Below, in pieces: positions 1 through 12,000 of a stretch of 64,000 bases of DNA (position 1 is its first letter; each line of letters opens with the position of its first letter). The DNA comes from Gordionus sp. m RMFG-2023. Its lineage: Eukaryota > Nematomorpha > Gordioida > Chordodea > Parachordodidae. Under the pieces are notes generated by a model. The model saw nothing but the letters and a program-made list of their open reading frames with translations. It did not search any database and was not told the DNA's origin. Location of the stretch: contig NC_088779.1 of assembly GCF_954871325.1 (NCBI RefSeq), forward strand, positions 22,880,846 to 22,944,845, read 5' to 3'. The position numbers and the translations under genes are program-made.

Positions 1-521
1 TCTTTATTAATTGAGAGGAACGCCTGCATCTCTTCATTCATTTTGGTGGTTTGTGTGTCTGCCCTCGCCTCGGTGTCTCGTCCCACTCCCTCTGATAACT
101 GCCCGCCATCACCCGTTCAATAATATCTGCTACCACACGGTCTCTTAACTGGTCAGCGTGTTTGTGAAAAATGCGATCTGGTGTCTATTACATATGATAT
201 AATCCCTTCCTATCTTGAACTCATAAAAATGAAACAGAATTCCCTTAAAATTTGACTTTTTAAATTTGACTTCGAGACCTTCTACAGCCAATCGAGAATT
301 AATTTTAGATTAACCAGATGTTGGCAGCATATTTACCCGAGATAAATGGAAAATAGTTAACGCACAAAGCCCTAAAGGTACATTCTTCGGTATCGAAAAT
401 ATACTTTATGCGTCGAGATGACCAAATATTCTTGGGACCCTTGGCTCCACGACCATTTGTTAATAATGCTTCCTTTAAATCTATCTCCCCTTTAAATTTT
501 TACCAGTGAGTCATCCAACAT
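1..521. other. No gene recognised; repeat debris
   Basis: No open frame of useful length and no motif I recognise. The first 200 bases are less AT-rich than the intergenic DNA that follows. They adjoin a Ty3/Gypsy pol fossil on the minus strand, so they may be more of the same element, but I see nothing that proves this. Confidence 0.4.
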
Positions 522-836
522 TTAAATAGCATAATGATCATATAATAGATGGGAATTTAAACAAACCTTGAGATCATTATTCTTTTTGACATTTACCGTT
601 GGGGTTGCCCATGGCATCCTAGCTGTAGGGGAATCGATTGACTTCAAAATCTCCGCAGCAACAAGGAGATCTAGTTCTAGTTCACTAATCAGAATAGCGG
701 AAATGGCACTCGAACGAGCTGAAAGCAATTTTGGAACAACTGTATCTTTTAACTGAAGTCTCGCCGCAAAATTAGGCATTAACCCCGGCTTATCGTCAAA
801 AAGGGCTTTGAACTGTTTAGCTAACAACGGTCCCAT
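522..836 (-). mobile_element. Ty3/Gypsy LTR-retrotransposon pol fossil (start of reverse transcriptase)
   Basis: The minus-strand translation has the layout of the protease-to-reverse-transcriptase junction of metazoan Gypsy elements. A 'F..LF...PG' stretch comes first, then a Leu-rich linker, an 'AEILKSID' segment like the usual 'G.I..V', and 'WATPTVNVKKNN' matching the conserved 'W.TP.V.V.KK.G' ahead of the first catalytic block. Only this short piece survives. No LTRs, primer-binding site or integrase are visible nearby. It is an old, broken fragment. Confidence 0.7.
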
Positions 837-1080
837 TGAATTTTCCTAATGACATCTCACGGGCCTCGTGGGTACCGATTACATTTAAACGGCCAATCGG
901 GGCATCGGACTTGATACCATTGTTGAATGGCCCGCGGGAGCCCAAATTTTTTGATAACCTATTGTATGCTTACCTGTCTTGGTAATACAAACCAAAATGC
1001 TTAAATCAATAGCAATCCAAACAGAGGTATATCATTCGACTTTATTATAATAACTCGTTCCTCATAACTTCACACCCATT
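837..1080. other. No gene recognised between two element remnants
   Basis: This stretch lies between the Gypsy fossil and the first recognisable LINE codons. It may contain decayed LINE sequence upstream of 1081, but no frame can be followed through it. Confidence 0.3.
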
Positions 1081-2396
1081 AATTTATCCGGGTTCACACA
1101 TCTTGGATCTTCAATAGGCGGCAATAAAGCAATCGAACATTTCAAAACAAAATTTCTCCGTAATTTCTACCTTTTACATAAAATCCTTCAAGTACTTCCC
1201 TCCCATCAAGCTTTCTTCCTTCTCAAAAACTTTTTCTTTATCCCAAAAATCCAACACGCCTTCCGCTCTGCCCCACTTTTCTTATACCCGGAAATTCTCA
1301 CCCAAATTGAATCAACAATCAAAGACTCTTTAGAAGGCATCCTTAATATAAAATTCAGCCCTAATTCTTGGATGCAGGCCTCCTTACCCTCGAAATTTGG
1401 GGGTCTTGGCTTAAGATCACCCGTGTCACTCAGCCTTGCTGCTTTTTTAGCCTCAGAATCAAGCTCCCGCTTAATTATGCTATCACTTAACAATAATCGC
1501 ACAGACCCCCACTTTCTCCACGCCCTAGCAATCTGGAAAGAGAATTCCTTCTGCGCTCCAATCCCCACATCACGAAAGCAACATGACTGGGATCTTTCCT
1601 TAATACGCCACTCCGTTGAATATTTAATATCGAGTGCTGCTTCTAAGGGATCCCCATCAATCCTTTCTTATCTCCCATTACAGTTGATGAATCCTTAACA
1701 GTTGATCATCTCTCTCTCCCACAACTGCAAGTTCCACAACTTTTGCCTTCCTTATCGGGCTATGAATGGTTAGAAGCTTTGCCCAGCTCAAACTTAGGAC
1801 TTCTCTTAACAAACGAAGAATTACGCATAGCAATAGGTCTCCGTCTTGGTTGTAATATACTGGCCAACTCCACATGTACATTATGTTCCCAACCCGTTGA
1901 TTGTTTTGGACACCATCCTCTTCATTGTCGATTCTCTAAAGGTAGACATTCTCGACACAGTGCAGTTAATGGCACCATTCTCCGTGCTCTACGCTCAGCT
2001 CAAATTCCAGCAACCCTCGAACCCTGTTGCCTCTCAACCGAGAATAATATACGTCCAGATGGGCTGACATTAATACCATGGAGTAATGGAATTCCATTAG
2101 CATGGGACTATACCTGCATCGACCGATTTGCTCCCTCCTTTAATAAGAACTCATTCATGCGAGCTGAAAACTCGAAAATTAATAAATACACTTCCCTAAC
2201 AAATTGCAATCTCATACCAATCGTATCCGACTCAACCGGGTCTTTTGGAAATCATGCCCTAACCTTCTTCAAAACCCTCGGTAAAAAAATCCGCGCCATC
2301 ACTGGTGATCCTCAGGAAGGCTTCTATCTCAGACAGCGCATATCTATTGATATATGCAGATCTAACTGCATTGCCATCCATGGCTCTCTTTCTTGA
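1081..2396 (+). pseudogene. LINE ORF, C-terminal thumb region and endonuclease domain (frameshifted)
   Basis: Two frames carry the protein. The first, 1081-1698, reads through a 'GFTHLGSSIGG' block and 'PSKFGGLGLRSP', which are typical of the region after the RT palm. The second, about 1743-2396, holds a zinc-knuckle-like cluster (CTLC, then FGHHPLHC), the conserved 'RPDGLTLIPW' and 'LAWDYTCID' of the endonuclease core, an 'AENSKINKY' segment, and a terminal 'FGNHALTFFKTLGKKI' block. The frame changes between about 1690 and 1743, so the copy cannot make an intact protein. The role in live relatives is nicking target DNA for reverse transcription. Assignment to the R2-like or another clade is uncertain. 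Confidence 0.85.
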
Positions 2397-2604
2397 CCTC
2401 CTCCCACCCAACATACAATTCACTATTCTAATTATTTTATTTTTTTTATTATACAGTTTTTTATATAGATTTTTTAGTTTACATGACATTTTTAATATAT
2501 ATATATTTTTTTTAAAATTACGTATATATGTTTCACTTTTAACGTTCAATGTATTAAATATTTTTATTAATAAAGTATATATCATTTAAAAAAAAAAAAA
2601 AAAA
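1081..2604 (+). mobile_element. 5'-truncated LINE, 3' end with poly(A) tail
   Basis: This is the carboxy-terminal part of a non-LTR retrotransposon polyprotein, followed by a 3' UTR (2397-2587) and a run of A residues at about 2588-2604. The protein belongs to the metazoan LINE type whose C terminus carries a Cys/His cluster and a restriction-like (PD-(D/E)XK) endonuclease domain. Upstream RT and palm sequence is missing, as is usual for target-primed copies truncated at the 5' end. I could not recognise a target-site duplication. Related, more decayed pieces lie in Kidins220 introns at 18.7-20.6 kb and 26.7-27.4 kb. Confidence 0.88.
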
Positions 2605-3560
2605 CTAATAATTTCTTAATTGCCATTTGGTTCTGAGCTCTTTCCGTTATCTTGTTCAAAATTATAATAAGCATGATTGAGGTAACAATTGGAGAATAGA
2701 TTGAAATAGAAAGAACTGGAAAATAATACTCAGAATATATATTAACATGTGAATTAGATAATTTTATAATTTTATTACATGATCCAGTATAATTATAAAA
2801 TAATAAGATAGAAATTAAAAGCAAAGGGTTAAAGCGAAGTAATAATTAAATAGAATTCTTTCCCAAAAATTGGAAAGTGGTATAATATTCACATAATTTC
2901 AAGTATATATCTTTTCAATAATTATTTACATAGAATATTAAATAATATCGTAATAATTCTTCTAATTTGAATGCGACATTTTCGTTTTCATCTAAATATA
3001 CAGCAAAAATAATCTTCATAGAATACTTAAATGATTTTCGATCAATTTTTTGAATAATAAATTGCTCCAATTAGTTAAATGATCTATTACTGGTATGTCG
3101 AAACGATTTTTAATATTCATGATTATATGATCCAAAACTTCATTATAAATTTGCCTATAATATAAACTGACCGGTATAATAAATTATACTCTTCTTCGAT
3201 TCTTAAGGGCGTTTTTTTCGGCGCTTTAAATTGGGTTAAAAACTTCTCTCCAAAACTTATTGAAACTATCATTTTGCGTATTGTGTCTAGAATTTTGATC
3301 TAGATTTATATTCTATATTAATTTTAAAAATGTAATGAAGATTTCATTCTCTTAAATAATAAAAATATTTCAAAAAGTTTTATTTGGTGTAAAAATATTT
3401 TCTCTTGTAGCAACCACTGCAAAATGTATTTCTGATAATACATAATTCCGGTCTATTGATTTTGACGATATTATTCGAATACACCAGCGTGTAGGGCATA
3501 ATGACGTTAAAGAAGTTAAATTATCTATTGTATCTTGGATAGAGCTAGGAGAGCATAAAG

Positions 3561-3845
3561 GGAATAGCAATATAGAAATAATAAAATAATTAATATTTTT
3601 TGTTCCATTTTATGGAGGCCCAAAAAGTGAGAAGAGACGAAAGAGCATAGCAATATAGAAATAATATTATAATTAATATTTTTTCCCTCTTTATTTTATT
3701 TTGAGATGAGCTATAATAATCAATCTATTTTTTTTATAGGGTCCCAGGAAGAGAGGAGAGACGATAAGTGTACCAATATAGAAATAATATAATAATTAAT
3801 ATTATTTTCTCCGTTATTTCATTTAAAATGATATCTAATAATAAT
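3561..3845. repeat. Diverged tandem repeat, three units
   Basis: Three copies of a block around 'CAATATAGAAATAAT', followed by 'ATAATTAATATT' and a T-rich stretch, start near 3566, 3649 and 3772. Each is preceded by a purine-rich 'GAGAGGAGAGACGA'-like segment. Spacing is unequal (about 83 and 123 bp), so this is an old and partly eroded array. Confidence 0.6.
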
Positions 3846-4699
3846 TTGTCTATGCTTTTAAGGGAAGCACAGCTCCCTAAAAAATTGTCAATGAGGGCGA
3901 GAGCCCCGCTGCCTCCAAAAAATTGGCGCCTATGTTAGAACTGATAGATCATTTTCTCCTTTATACTAAATTTAAAATTAGGAGAACATAATAAGCAAAA
4001 CCATTTTTTGAAATATATTATCTCTTATCTCATATTCCACATTCCTTTTTTCTACAGAAGGTAAATCTGTGAAAAGGAGGGGTGTTAAATGTTTAAAAAT
4101 ATATAAATTTATAAATACAAAAATAATAGTAGATTTAAAATATGATGATTAAATAGAATTGTCATATATAGTGTAAATGTTATTACGTAAAAGTACTCAA
4201 ACCAATTTCGTATATTTGGTTTATTTTTTAAAAAAGGTATATGTATTTTTTTTAAAGTTGAAAGAGTAATGGAGATAATGTCCCCAAATATTGGAGTTTG
4301 GAAAAAGATCAAAAGTGGGTTTTGAGCCTAAATTAGATGTCCGAAAGAAAATATTATATAATTTTTGATCTGGTAAATTTGTAAAAAAATTGTTATACAA
4401 GTATGATATCTTAAGGTAAATTTTTTTAAAATACTTTTTTTTTGCTTAAACTAATAAAATTGTCAATAGAATTATTTTAAAAAAATGGGGCGCATTAAGT
4501 TTTAGATACTCTCAATATCTCCTTTCCTACAGAGACATTGCTACAGAGTTGGGATGTATAAAAAAAATATTTATATCGTAAGGTCCAAACAGTTAGACAG
4601 TACAATGAATAAAAATATAGCATTATTTTCTTTTCTTCTGCAGCAATAGAAGGTATATTTTTATAGGCAGGATTGGGTAATACTAGCGTTAAACGACAC

Positions 4700-4820
4700 A
4701 ATTTGGGTCTATTTTTAAAAGGGTTATCGGCCCCCAGAACAAAATCTCCAGGCTCACATAATATTATTTTGGCTAAGTTCTTAATAGGACCTTTTTAAAA
4801 ATTGACCCAAATCGGGTTCA
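4700..4820. mobile_element. Decayed MITE (TAGTGTTGTTAAACGG family)
   Basis: A short imperfect palindrome, 'TTGGGTC..TTTTTAAAA' at one end and its complement at the other. Inside is the family's signature interior, 'CAAAATCTCCAGGCTCACATAATAT' in the family orientation. Terminal bases are eroded and no target duplication is recognisable. See the better copies at 11466 and 30244. Confidence 0.5.
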
Positions 4821-7714
4821 CTCACATACAATGTTTGCATTAAAAAAAGTAAATTTTGTGGTTTTTATATGATTATTATTTATATAATTAAAATAAATAA
4901 ATAATTTGTCAAATATCTATTTACATTTCAGTCTAATTTAAATATTTATTGTTATTTATTGAGTATTTTGCAACTCTAAATTTAGTAAAACACATCGCAT
5001 TTTATTTAAAATAAATTCATCAAAGTATTTTGTAGTATGAAGTAGCGAGGCTTCAGTTAAGGTTAGACTGGTAGGGGGTTTTCGACTTGATGGGATCTCG
5101 TAAGTGTCATTTAGGTTATTATAAATAAATTACTCTTAAATTTTATTAATATTAATCAAATATAAAAAATTATACAAGTCAAAAATATATTAACTTTAAA
5201 ATTTATTCTTCAAAATTATTTACCAAAAGAAAGTATCTAATTTATTTAATACAAAAAAAGTATATTATTATACTAAAAATTAATTTTAAACTAAAATAAA
5301 AAGTTTATCTTTAAAGATATGTCCATATTATAGAAAATTTAAAGCGCGCAATTATAAATTAAAATAAAATTCGCGCAAAGTGAAAAAAGAACGTTTTTGC
5401 AAAAGAGTTGTTAGTTTTATCTTACATAATTAGAGATATAACATACCCCTCCCCCTATACTTTCTGGAATTCTAATTATACCTCTAGATGCAGGGTGATC
5501 TCCCAAACCTAAATCTTTAACTTACATTAGCTGAACACCTTACTAAGGCTCCAAATGTAAGAAAAACCCCTAAGTAAAAGAAAACACAAAAACCATATGT
5601 TTTACTTTAAAAATAATCCTGTATTTTTTTCAGTTCAGTTTATTGACAGAAAATACAAATATTTTTTGTTCAAATTCAATATTCTCCTAAACCTAATTTT
5701 TGTTGATTTTTGCATTAATTTTTCTTTTTTTCTTTCTCTCCGATCTTTTTCTAATTAAATTAATATTCATTGATAATACAGAGTGGCTTAAAAAACACGG
5801 CTTTTTAAAATCTGTTTAACTCTAAAACTTGCCATTTGTTTTTTTAAATAAAATATTATTTATTAAATAAAAAAATAAAAATATCAATTTATTTTAAGGA
5901 TTGGATTAAGGCAGTGTTTTAAAAAATTGAGATCAAATACTAATATTTGATAAAAATAACTCGAGACATTTAATGATGTAATTTTTTAAAACTCCGGTGA
6001 TATGGACTCTATGTTGGATTATTACTGTACCTTCTCATTTTCCAAAAATTTTCCCCATTCATATACTGGATGCCAATACACAAATATTGAATTATATAAA
6101 TACAGAAATACAATTATCGAATGTAGGACCGGCTCTTTCTCTTATTGTATAACAACCCCGACAATTTCATCCTTCACTGATATAATGATAGCTTAATTAT
6201 TCCAGCAGGGTCTAACTCCTAAAAGTTAAAGCCAATTTTTAAAACAGAGGTCTTTGATTTGTTAACTTGATAATTCATTCCCATATTTCGAAGTCCCTTC
6301 TTAGCTGATTTATGATTAAAACAAATTTTTTGTAAAAAAGCGAGAATCCAGCGATTGTAATATAATGGGAAACTAACCAGTTATCTTTAAAATGATCGAG
6401 GGTATTAAATTTTGTCAAATTTTAGCATTTTATATTTAAATATTATAAAAACCTTCTAAAATTATTTGAAGACATTAAGTTTCATATGTTCTTTAATAAA
6501 ATATGAAATTTTATAAAAAAAAATGATGCTAGAGTTGTGAAGATTTAAATTTACAATGTTTTATTTAAGCCATTCAGTATATTTTGAGATTCTAACTTTA
6601 TTGTTAATGCAATAGACATACAACCTTAAGATTTTGTCCATGTTTATGTTAATCATTTTATACTTGATTAGAAATTTTAACTCCTCAGACGAGTCTGTCA
6701 AGCAGTAGCGTTACTAGGAGGGAGAGGGGCGCAGGAACTGGAGCACCTAAAGAATTTGAAGAGCCTCCTGAAAATTAAAAATTTTTTTTTATATTTTGCA
6801 TAATGTTTGTTAAAAAAGTATGGATAATGTTAGTTTTCAAAAAAAAATGATTCTATTATGATAATTCCACGATTTCTTTTATTTCACAAATATATCCCTA
6901 TATAATAATGTCACATGATTTACAAAAAACATAGATAAAAAAATGTTATATCTCTCTTATTCAAAATCAATTGAAAAACGTCTATAAATGATAATTATAT
7001 ATCATCAGATACAATAGTTAGCTTGGAAAAGGTAATTTATAAAAATGTTAGCAAAAATTTTAAAAATAATTAAAAAAATTTTTTTTGAACCCACTGAGAT
7101 TGTATAGAGTAGTGATAGTGACGCTCCTGCTGTAAGTTTTATTATTATTTGTGGTTTCGGATTTGGAAGAACAATAATTATATCCAAACTGATTGATTAT
7201 TAAAATTGATTAGATCTTCTTATAATTTTCATCAGGCACATTAATAAATCACTTGCATGGTGAGACACTCATTTCAGCATTATAGGCTTAATAATAGAAG
7301 TCATTTATTTTTCTTTCTTAAACTTAAACTCACGATTTATTTTAAAACGAAGTTACATCAAAAACATTAGTTATTCATTTAAGTTACATAAAATCATAAA
7401 TTGTTAAATAAAAAGATCAACCTGTTAACGAACAAAATATTCATATAATAAAATATAAAATTACAAAAGTATTCAATATCAAAAATGGTAAATTAATTAC
7501 ATAGTATTAATTTATTTAATATAGTGGCCAGATAAATTTGTCTAAGAGGTATTTTGTATCACTTGTTGCATGCTTTTAATAAGATACTTGTAACTGTATT
7601 TAAGATGTATTTTTTATAAAATTATTGGTCCTATCCTTTTAAGGAACTGTTTAACTCTTCTTGCTAAACTACAATATATAAGAATAAGATTTTACGTACG
7701 TGATAAAAGCGTTT

Positions 7715-7925
7715 TCGCCTTTTTGGTTGTGGGTACAACAGAGCTACGCTAGGTTTTCCTCAAAATCCATCAAACTGGATAGTTAATTAGGGGAAGAAAA
7801 ATGAGGAGCCCTTCACACGTTTAAGGGAAGCCGCACGTACTTGTAGGCGCAACATTTCGAAAAAAGTTGCTTAAACCTCTATAGGCTTAAAAGGAGTGGG
7901 GTAAAAAAAAGAGCCTATACCCGAG
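7715..7925. other. GC-richer non-coding patch, unexplained
   Basis: This patch stands out from the surrounding DNA by base composition. Phrases such as 'GGTTGTGGGTACAACAGAGC' and 'GGAAGCCGCACGTACTTG' occur, with no sustained open frame, no tRNA-like cloverleaf that I can fold by eye, and no matching inverted repeat. It could be an old element or a structured RNA; neither is shown. Confidence 0.3.
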
Positions 7926-8171
7926 AACTACAGTATAATTTAATTACTTTAAAGGTGGGTGATGGCTGATTTTTAGTGTAGGTTTTGATGATTACTATCA
8001 CTATTGAGATTTAATGTTCATAGAATATGTAAATAAATATGATTAAAATATAAAAAATTTGCCTGAACAGTAGATATAGTGTTATTTTTTTATTAATGAT
8101 TCAACCCATACAATACAGTAATCATAGTCTATGTTCAATTTAATGTAACCATTTCAGAGTTCTAAAAACAT

Positions 8172-8311
8172 GTCAATAATTAGGGTTCCACAGGTACCAA
8201 AACCTTTCTTTAGGTGCAACTAAGGGATTTACAAATGCAAGATCATTACAGTTCTATATATGTCCATAATTAGGGTTCCACAAGTACCAAAACCTTTGTT
8301 TAGGTGTAACT
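8172..8311 (+). repeat. Direct repeat, two ~50-bp copies
   Basis: Two nearly identical blocks, 8172-8222 and 8260-8311, share 'ATAATTAGGGTTCCACA' and 'GTACCAAAACCTTT' with only a few substitutions. They are separated by about 38 bp of unrelated sequence. This is a local duplication about 750 bp upstream of the Kidins220 start. Confidence 0.8.
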
Positions 8312-8821
8312 ATCTATGTACTGACCATGATTCAAATGTATATAAGATAAGAAAATTAATGTTATAATTATAAATTGTATAAGCTGGAAGTACATAATTA
8401 ACAAAAATTTTTATTATGAGGATCTTCTGATGAGTGTAAAGATTCTTGAAAATAATTCCATAACTTTGAATATTCTTCATAGGACTTCAATTAGTGTTTA
8501 TATGGCAAACCCGCCACCGCTTTTATAGTTTGATCTCCATATATCTGTGCACACTTGGAAACCGAGTTGACAGACATTATAATGGAAAAAGATTTAAAAT
8601 TTGAAAGGAAATAAAATACAGCTAGCGTATAAAAATAAAAGTCAGTTTTCATCATAAACAGGTTATATATTAACAAGATACAATGCTTAAGAGTTGGTAA
8701 AATAATTAATATCAAAATGTATTAAATTAAATCATAAAAAATATTAAAATATATGAAAACTAATACTATTTTAATTAAAATTTATTTTGTATGTTATGTG
8801 TATAACATTTAGAAATATATA

Positions 8822-8925
8822 GTTATTAGTTTTTATTTATATACTATTATTAGTTTTTATTTATATACTATTATTAGTTTTTATTTATATACTATTATTA
8901 GTTTTTATTTGTATACATTATTTTC
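8822..8925 (+). repeat. 24-bp minisatellite, about four units
   Basis: The unit is 'ATTATTAGTTTTTATTTATA' plus 'TACT' (24 bp). It is repeated about four times with almost no divergence, which suggests recent slippage. It ends about 140 bp before the Kidins220 ATG. Confidence 0.9.
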
Positions 8926-9068
8926 CAATTATAAAGTAAAATTTTTTGCCATAGGAAATACACAAGATTGAAACTTAAAAATAAGATTTTTAAATATCAT
9001 TGAAGAACATACATATGTTTTTAAATATTTGGCATTCATACATAAAATTTGTCATAATTTAGGCAAGA

Positions 9069-12000
9069 ATGAAATCAAATGATTGTGTTAATATAAATGA
9101 AATACTTAAAGTCATTGAGGATAAGGATATTATAAAATTTGGAGAATTATTGGCAAATTTTAACTCACATATTAATGTTATTGTAGACCCAGTATATTTC
9201 TTTTCATTTATATTAATATAAAAATATCTAAGAATGGACAATCTTTACTTCATTATGCTGCATTATCAAGTTATGAAATTGTAGAAGAGTTATTAAATAG
9301 AAATAGTTACCCAGATGCAGGTGTGTATATATATTTTTTACTATAATGATTAATAATTATCAAACTGTTAGTTGATCATGATCAATGGACTCCATTAATG
9401 CTAGCTTCAAAAGCTGGCCATGCAGATATATGTAACATACTATTAAAACATGGGGCTGATGTTGATCATAGAGATCTAGTATATTTATTTTATAAGTTTT
9501 TTTTATATATAAAATATATTAGGGTGGTTGGACATCTTTGATGTGGGCATGTTATAAAGGTAGATTTGAAGTGGTAAATGTTTTACTCAAATATCAGGCA
9601 GATATGAAGATACGTGAAGAAGTTTAAAAATAATTAATTATATATTCTTTATAAACAATTATTTAACATAGCATGGAATGTCTCCAATAATGTGGGCTTC
9701 AGGAAGAGGTTATTCTGATATAGTGGAAAGCTTATTAAAATCTGGTGCCAAAGCTCAATCAGTTGATAAAGTATTATTTAAATGTTTTAATTATTATGAA
9801 AAAATATTTTAAAAATACTGAAAATAGAGATTAATTTGTTATAGAATCAATATTGAATATTAAATGATTTGAATGTATAAATTTTTAATGTAAAAAGTTG
9901 TACAAATTATTTTTATATAAAAATTTTTTAAGATGTATCAAATTTGTTTAAAAAAAAATAAGGACAATTTTTGGTAAAATATTCTTGGAACCATTATGCC
10001 TCTTGAAAACTTTGGGAAAAATTTATTTTTTCTCTAAAAAATAGGGATTTTTTTTGTAAATTATAGGCTTGACTAAATTAATTAGAAAGGCAACAAATTT
10101 CGTTATAATGTTATGTTATCAAATGTATAGGTACCTTACTACAAATAGTAAATCATTATCGTTGACTTGATTTAAAAATCATTTGTCTCATAATTATAAA
10201 AAAATATTGTTCACTTACATTTAAACATAATTTTTTTTAAAAAAACTATTGTATCAAGCCTTTGTAACTAATTTAGTAGAGCTAGAATATGGCATTAAAA
10301 AGCTGGCTCTTAAGTTTAAAAATCTATAATCACCACTGCATTTATACATCTTAAAATAAATTTTGGGTTTATATTTTCAAATCTTAAAGAGTATATTATG
10401 AATTTGAAAATCAAAAGGAAATTACTATCTATCCCAGGGCATCCAATTTTCTTTCCTATTAAAAATTTAATTGTTTATTATTTTTGTATTTATATAAAAA
10501 TTCAAGCATAAACCTATTTAGTAATATTTATATTTAAACTTATTGTATCTTATTAAGCATTTTATTGGGTTTGTTATAAAATTTAAGAATACAATGCTTA
10601 TTTTTTTAATAGGTGATCTTGTAATAATATAATCTCTAATTACAATTCACAAAAATATAGGCTTGAGTATGTAACTGTTCTATTTGAATACCCTATTCTG
10701 GGTGTAAGCCCAACAAGCTCACTTATAATATGTTATATCTTAATATCTTATATATTTTAAAAGGTTATAATTTGAATATTATATTTGTAATAGAATATGA
10801 TAACTTTCTTACATTTAATATTATATTATCAAGATTAGTCAAATTGCATATTATTAGAAGTTAAATTTGATAATTATATAAAAGTATATATATGCAAAAG
10901 AATTAAAAATAAAATTCATTATTGTTTTTAAACTTTAATCGATATAATATATTATAACTTTATTTGTATATAACAAAATTTCAGTTCAATTCAAGTGCCT
11001 TACTATGGGCTTGTCGTAAGGGTTACAAGGATTGTGCAAAACTTCTCATAGATGCAGGAGCTGACCTTGACACTGTCGGAATGAATGGGTGGACCCCTAT
11101 CTTAGCAGCAACTAAAGGAAACTACGTTAATCTTGTAAAACTATTGCTAGAACATAACCTCAACCTAAATCACCGTGACAAGGTATACAGCAATATACTA
11201 TTATAACAATATCACTCTTTAATTTAATATTGGATAAGTTGTATCGCTGGTAACTTCTCAGGACTAAATCCAATTTTTTTAGTGGTTAGTAAATTCCTGG
11301 CCAGGATATCTGATCTTATAATAAAATTCTTTATTTCTTATTTTATTCCGGTTCAGGATCAGATTTCCATTACCCACCAATAATATTTTACATAATTGAA
11401 ATAGGATTAGCTCAGTCTTTGTTTAATGATAGAAAAATTAGGTCGATTTACGCGAAGATATTTATTAGTGTTGTAAAACAGCTCGTTTTGATCCCATTTT
11501 TTAAAACGGCTAACACAATATTTTAGCCAGAAAAATCTCGCCTAAGCCTCGAGATTTCGATAATATTGTCTAGACTATTGTTCCTTCTCCGAGCAAAATC
11601 TTTAGGCTTGCGTAATATTTTTCTGGATGAAATATTGAGATAGCCGTTTTTATTAATCGGCTCAAAACGAGCCGTTTAACAACAATAATATTTATTATAT
11701 GATTGATTGTTTATTTATTATGTATAATTGGTATTTGGTTTTTGTTTCAAAAGAAAATAAATAAAAATTAAAATATATTTCTTAAATTACGATTAGTATA
11801 ATATTACAACTAATTTTAAATACAAATTAAATAATGATTGACCTTAAGATGCAATTAATAAATTATAAATTTTTTTAAAAAAATATAGCATATTGTTTGT
11901 CCCATCCCATGTAAGAGCATGCTCAGTCGAGTAGGCTAGATTTTTATATAATAGTTTTTAATAACTTTATATTTTTTTTAAGTGTTAAATAATATGTCAT

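Larger units (their letters stand above)
2605..9068. other. Intergenic, AT-rich, no supported gene
   Basis: About 6.5 kb upstream of Kidins220 in which no open frame longer than about 75 codons looks coding. The short frames present are rich in Phe, Ile, Lys and Asn, as expected from AT-rich noise. Within it I see a diverged tandem repeat (3561-3845), a decayed MITE (4700-4820), a GC-richer patch (7715-7925), a spaced direct repeat (8172-8311) and a 24-bp minisatellite (8822-8925). No TATA box or other promoter element could be assigned. Confidence 0.6.

Noticed and set aside
1206-1568. Minus-strand ORF of 120 codons
   Set aside because: It is the antisense of the LINE protein frame at 1081-1698, which has clear family motifs.
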